Source of the DNA: Promethearchaeota archaeon
GTDB lineage: Archaea; Asgardarchaeota; Lokiarchaeia; Sigynarchaeales; SOKP01
Assembly: GCA_019894875.1 (NCBI GenBank)
Contig: JAGXNR010000094.1
Span: forward strand, 1 to 10,063
Length of the DNA: 10,063 nt
Reading direction: 5' to 3'
In this document: in pieces, positions 6,881 through 10,063 of the stretch
How positions within the stretch are numbered: position 1 is the first letter of the stretch
Layout of the letters: each line of letters begins with the position of its first letter
Notes under the pieces: generated by a model
What the model was told of the DNA's origin: nothing
Databases searched by the model: none
Seen by the model: only the letters and a program-made list of their open reading frames with translations
Translations under genes and position numbers: made by a program

Positions 6881-7975
6881 ATGTATGAAATAGACGAAAC
6901 AGTTTACACACGATTTAAGCAGAAAAATAATATGTTATTTAGGAGATTATGGGATAAAACCTTACCGACTTACCATCAAATGATTGATACAAATCTCGAA
7001 AATCATATTGCATCAAAAAAGGAGGGTTATTCAAGACTAGATTTTGCTCTAGTGGCGGCAGGTTGGACAGTATATGAGAAATTCCCCCACGCTTTCACCT
7101 GGGAAAGGAAAGAGTTGATGGATATTGGTTATGGAGTAAATTGGATGAAAGCTAAACATGTTATAGAAAATAGAAAAAATTTTACGAATTATATAAAGAA
7201 AGCAGCAAAATTTTATGGAGCATCTTTAGTGGGAATTGCAGATGTTGACGATAAATGGATATATAAAACAGGATTTAAGAGACCTGATGAGGTTAGTGAA
7301 GCTGAAGCAAAACAAGACATTCGTGGAGGAACAGCTACTGATTCGATTTATGAACAACCAATAGAACTACCCGATGGAATCAATAAAGTAATTGTGATGG
7401 CAATAGAAATGGATCAATACGGTATTTCTACAGCCCCCACTCAACCAGCGGCAGCCGCAGCAGCTTTAGCATATTCAAAGATGGCTTTTGTTATCGCATG
7501 TCTTGGTGAATTTATAAGAAATTTGGGTTATAGAGCCATTCAATGTGGTAATGACACAGCCTTAAGTATACCTCTATCTGTCGATGCAGGACTTGGAGCA
7601 CTCGGTAGGCTAGGTCTTTTAATAACACCTGAATTTGGACCAAGAGTAAGGATATGCAAAGTATATACAGACTTACCATTGATTTCAGACAATCCAAATT
7701 TAAAATTTATAAATAGGATCACAAAATTTTGTAGAAATTGTCTTAAATGTGCTGAATCGTGTGCTACTAATGCAATATCAAAAGAAAAAGACCCTAGTTT
7801 TAAATGTTATAATATCTCCAATAATCCTGGTGTGAAGAAATATTATATTGACGGGGAAAAATGCTTTGAATTTTGGGTAGAAAATAGCAGTGATTGTGGA
7901 AATTGTATCGCAGCATGTCCATTTTCAAATATTAAGAGGTATTTATCCCCCCATGAGTTTTGGGAAAAAATCTAA
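6881..7975 (+). CDS. RdhA-like cobamide/Fe-S reductase (reductive-dehalogenase homologue) without Tat signal
   Basis: Protein of 364 aa. The core is typical of RdhA: GYRAIQCGNDTAL (217-229), then VDAGLGALGRLGLLITPEFGPRVRICKVYTDLPL (234-267), the cobamide-binding region. Two ferredoxin-type clusters follow: Cys284, 287, 290, 294 (CxxCxxCxxxC) and Cys328, 339, 342, 346 (C-x10-CxxCxxxCP). Tyr198, Asn224 and Arg257 have the spacing of Tyr246, Asn272 and Arg305, which I recall as the active site of the tetrachloroethene reductase PceA, so catalysis looks intact. Respiratory RdhAs begin with a twin-arginine signal and sit beside a small membrane anchor gene, rdhB. Here the N-terminus (MYEIDETVYTRFKQKNN) has no signal or membrane span and no rdhB is next to it, so the enzyme should be cytoplasmic. 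Homologues of this kind occur in marine-sediment anaerobes, and Lokiarchaeal rdhA-like genes have been reported. Substrate and electron donor are unknown: dehalogenation is plausible, another reduction equally possible. The ATG has no clear Shine-Dalgarno sequence. Confidence 0.9.
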   Translation: MYEIDETVYTRFKQKNNMLFRRLWDKTLPTYHQMIDTNLENHIASKKEGYSRLDFALVAAGWTVYEKFPHAFTWERKELMDIGYGVNWMKAKHVIENRKNFTNYIKKAAKFYGASLVGIADVDDKWIYKTGFKRPDEVSEAEAKQDIRGGTATDSIYEQPIELPDGINKVIVMAIEMDQYGISTAPTQPAAAAAALAYSKMAFVIACLGEFIRNLGYRAIQCGNDTALSIPLSVDAGLGALGRLGLLITPEFGPRVRICKVYTDLPLISDNPNLKFINRITKFCRNCLKCAESCATNAISKEKDPSFKCYNISNNPGVKKYYIDGEKCFEFWVENSSDCGNCIAACPFSNIKRYLSPHEFWEKI

Positions 7976-8003
7976 CCTATGTAGTTTTAGCTTTGTTAAG
8001 TAC

Positions 8004-8010
8004 AAAAAAA
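8004..8010 (-). terminator. T7 tract, likely terminator of the minus-strand acyl-CoA ligase
   Basis: Seven A on the plus strand read as T7 for the minus-strand gene, 47 bases after its stop. A short hairpin, TTTGT/ACAAA with a five-base loop (7992-8006), overlaps it. It lies in the 82-base spacer between two convergent genes; the plus-strand gene has only a T4 there. Confidence 0.4.
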
Positions 8011-8057
8011 GAGATAATGTTGGTGAAAAATTCACAATTATTTAATTTAATAAGAAT

Positions 8058-9941
8058 CTAAAAAGGATATTTCCCCTCTAAGATCTCTTGATATAGTTCT
8101 TTGGTTAAGGGAATATACTCGGAGTTATTGGGTAGAAGTACAAAAATATCATCATCTACCTCCTTGATATTGAATCCCTCCTTTTTCAATCTTACTTTCT
8201 GTATCTTATGAGTTGCAGTAAAGTCAAATCCCTCAATAAATCTTATGAATTTTGGTATTGCATAGTTAGGCAAATATTTTTTAAGATAATCCAAAAAACC
8301 TTTGAAATCGAAATCGTCATCATCTTTTTTATGGGCTGAAACCATCCCTGCACGACCCTCAGTATGTGGAATTAGAACACCATAAACACAGCACATATCA
8401 ATTTTTTCAAAAGAATTAATCACAGATTCAACTTCCTCAGTAGAAACATTTTCACCTTTCCACCGGAAAGTATCACCTAAGCGATCTACAAATTGGACAT
8501 GCCCAAAACCAATATCTCTTAAGAGATCGCCTGTATTAATATACATGTCCCCCTCTCTAAGGGCATTCCGAAAGACTTTTTTTTCGGTAGCTTCTTTATC
8601 TTTATACATATAAAAATTATCTGGATCTGTAATTTGCCCAAGACATAAACCAACTTCTCCTGTTTTTACTTTTTTCATACGACCTCTCTCATTTCTAAAG
8701 GGTTGATCTTTTTCAAGATCATATCTAACTATAGCATATGGTGTTAAGCATACACCACAAGTTTTATCAAGATTATGTATATTAGCAAAGTTTGGAACGA
8801 AATCTTCTGTAGCACCATAAAACTCTCTGATTTCTTTGATATTAAACCTTTCTTTGAAATCTAGCCATATATCGGGTCTAAGGCCATTCCCAACTATTTT
8901 CTCTATTGGATTGTCTGCATCGTCTGGTTTTGGAGGTTGATTATATAAATATCTGCATATTTCTCCAACGTAATTGAAGCATGTCGCATTAAATTTTCGA
9001 GCTTCATTCCAAAATTTACTGGCACTAAACTTTCTAGCAATTGCCATTGCTGAACCTTTACTAAGCGCGGCTGCAAAAGCCACTTTAATTCCATGACTAT
9101 GAAATAAGGGGGTAGTAATATAAATAATGTCATCAGTAGTCAATCCGACGACTATTTCCCACCATCCCATCGCATTCATTATTGACCTATTTTTCATTAT
9201 TGCAGCTTTTGGTAGTCCTGTAGTTCCAGATGTAAAAATATAGACAAATGGATCCTTCATTTGAATCTCTGAAGTAGTCGGGGGATTTTCAATATCAGAA
9301 TCTTTAATTTTTTCTTTAAGGTTGATATATCCCTCCGGTGGGTCTTGTTCTCCTTTATCAACCAAATAGAAAATATTTTGCTTTTGTTTTTCTGATAATC
9401 TTAGCCTAGATTTAACATTTTCAAATGTGTGGTAAAGTTCCTCTCCTATAATATATAACTGCCCAGGAGTATGTGTCATGCTGTGAATAAGGGGATTTTC
9501 ACGTAGGTTCGTATTAATTAAAGAAGATACTACACCTATTTTACCCAAAGCTAGAATAACAAACAAATATTCTGAGCGGTTTTCTACAAAAACTACAGCA
9601 GTATCTCCTTTTTTGAAACCATATTTAAGAAAATAATTGGTATAACGATTAATCGAAGAATTAAACTCTTTGTGAGTATATTTTTCATCTTCATAGAGTA
9701 ACGCCAGCTTATCAGGATAATTTGCTGCGTTTTCCTCAATTCGAAGGCCCACAGAATACTTCGAATCAGGTGTAAGTTCAGCCATCTTTTGGGCTCTTTC
9801 CATTATGAACGGAGTTTTTTTCTCCCAAGAAGGCTGGATTTTAGTTTTATATACTTCTTGAGATATTACGTCAGGCTGAATCTTTTCCTCTTTTTGAATT
9901 GATTCATTAGTTGATGAAGTTTCTAAACTTTTATCATCCAT
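8058..9941 (-). CDS. FATP/very-long-chain type acyl-CoA synthetase (AMP-forming)
   Basis: ANL-family acyl-CoA ligase of 627 aa. Motifs in order: TSGTTGLPK (residues 237-245, phosphate loop), FYGATED (374-380), TGD (470-472), DRLGDTFRWKGENVSTEEV (486-504) and THKIQKVRLKKEGF (577-590) with the likely catalytic Lys579. The DRLGDTFRWKGENVST form and the KxxKVxLxKEGF end are typical of the fatty-acid transport protein/very-long-chain acyl-CoA synthetase branch (SLC27-like), which is distinct from the FadD-like enzyme elsewhere in the window. It makes acyl-AMP and then acyl-CoA from a fatty or similar acid. The first 35 residues are charged and Ser/Thr-rich and precede the catalytic fold. I see no membrane span, so a peripheral or cytoplasmic place is likely. 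A carnitine- or bile-acid-type CoA ligase is the main alternative. The ATG start is followed by MDDKSLE, with TATA-like boxes at suitable distances upstream and no Shine-Dalgarno sequence. It is convergent to the RdhA-like gene, so it is not in an operon with it. Confidence 0.92.
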   Translation of the reverse strand: MDDKSLETSSTNESIQKEEKIQPDVISQEVYKTKIQPSWEKKTPFIMERAQKMAELTPDSKYSVGLRIEENAANYPDKLALLYEDEKYTHKEFNSSINRYTNYFLKYGFKKGDTAVVFVENRSEYLFVILALGKIGVVSSLINTNLRENPLIHSMTHTPGQLYIIGEELYHTFENVKSRLRLSEKQKQNIFYLVDKGEQDPPEGYINLKEKIKDSDIENPPTTSEIQMKDPFVYIFTSGTTGLPKAAIMKNRSIMNAMGWWEIVVGLTTDDIIYITTPLFHSHGIKVAFAAALSKGSAMAIARKFSASKFWNEARKFNATCFNYVGEICRYLYNQPPKPDDADNPIEKIVGNGLRPDIWLDFKERFNIKEIREFYGATEDFVPNFANIHNLDKTCGVCLTPYAIVRYDLEKDQPFRNERGRMKKVKTGEVGLCLGQITDPDNFYMYKDKEATEKKVFRNALREGDMYINTGDLLRDIGFGHVQFVDRLGDTFRWKGENVSTEEVESVINSFEKIDMCCVYGVLIPHTEGRAGMVSAHKKDDDDFDFKGFLDYLKKYLPNYAIPKFIRFIEGFDFTATHKIQKVRLKKEGFNIKEVDDDIFVLLPNNSEYIPLTKELYQEILEGKYPF

Positions 9942-9963
9942 AGTTTTGTATTATCTTTTGAAA

Positions 9964-10005
9964 AATTTAATATTTTTGACATTTAAACCTAGAATTATTT
10001 ATACA
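9964..10005 (-). promoter_or_regulatory. Promoter region of the FATP-like acyl-CoA ligase, two TATA candidates
   Basis: Two TATA-like elements precede the start on the minus strand. TGTATAAAT (9997-10005) would give a leader of about 33 nt. An AT-rich AATATTAAATT-like box (9964-9974) is centred about 27-28 nt from the ATG and would give a leaderless message. The first matches the consensus better; the second fits the absence of a Shine-Dalgarno sequence. The sequence does not decide. Confidence 0.4.
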
Positions 10006-10037
10006 ATAATGGATAATTAATTTTAGAAGTACAGTTA

Positions 10038-10063
10038 CTGTCTCTTATACACATCTGACGCTG
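10038..10063. other. Nextera/Tn5 sequencing adapter at the contig end (artefact)
   Basis: CTGTCTCTTATACACATCT (10038-10056) is the 19-base Tn5 mosaic end used in Nextera libraries, and GACGCTG (10057-10063) is the start of the adjoining Nextera adapter. A natural Tn5 end followed by exactly this heptamer is not plausible. The genomic sequence therefore ends at 10037; these bases should be masked and nothing biological read from them. Confidence 0.97.

Noticed and set aside
7512..7722. Minus-strand ORFs inside the RdhA-like gene, and similar ones within the other genes (e.g. 1174-1407, 2394-2630, 2949-3212, 4363-4554, 8903-9133)
   Set aside because: They lie opposite or out of frame within clearly conserved coding regions, have no promoter or Shine-Dalgarno support, and encode no recognisable motifs.
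10038..10056. Tn5 mosaic end as evidence of a transposon
   Set aside because: It is followed by the Nextera adapter heptamer at the very end of the contig, which identifies library adapter and not a mobile element.

Overview
The window looks like a piece of an Asgard (Lokiarchaeia-like) archaeal genome, probably the end of a metagenomic contig. The support is indirect. The DNA is very AT-rich, several genes have TATA-like boxes about 25-30 nt before the start codon with no clear Shine-Dalgarno sequence (the leaderless pattern), and genes are followed by T-rich tracts like archaeal terminators. There is a Ras/Rab-type small GTPase of the Asgard kind, beside a reductive-dehalogenase-like protein and fatty-acyl-CoA ligases. 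No rRNA or other strong taxonomic marker is present, so the placement is inference.

Layout, left to right. (1) The 3' part of a large surface protein gene, open at the left edge, with a C-terminal membrane anchor. (2) A FadD-type long-chain acyl-CoA ligase with its own promoter; a doubled AAGTCACA box abuts the TATA element. (3) A winged-helix regulator with an uncharacterised C-terminal part. (4) Convergent to it, a small GTPase on the minus strand, best read from a rare ATT start behind a good Shine-Dalgarno sequence. (5) About 570 nt with no confident gene, including a short stretch that may be a decayed gene. (6) Two corrinoid/iron-sulfur protein genes on the plus strand: a minimal QueG-like protein of 220 aa and an RdhA-like protein of 364 aa without a Tat signal. 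(7) Convergent to these, an FATP/very-long-chain type acyl-CoA ligase. (8) The last 26 bases are Nextera (Tn5) adapter and not genomic DNA.

As a set, the metabolic genes suggest an anaerobe that activates fatty or other carboxylic acids to CoA thioesters and carries cytoplasmic B12/Fe-S reductases. The genes mostly have separate promoters and alternate in strand, so they are not one operon, and a shared pathway is a hypothesis. The best targets for follow-up are the QueG-like/RdhA-like pair, the non-canonical GTPase with its ATT start, and the frame-broken peptide remnants upstream of the QueG-like gene. No defence system, mobile element, CRISPR array or RNA gene was found.
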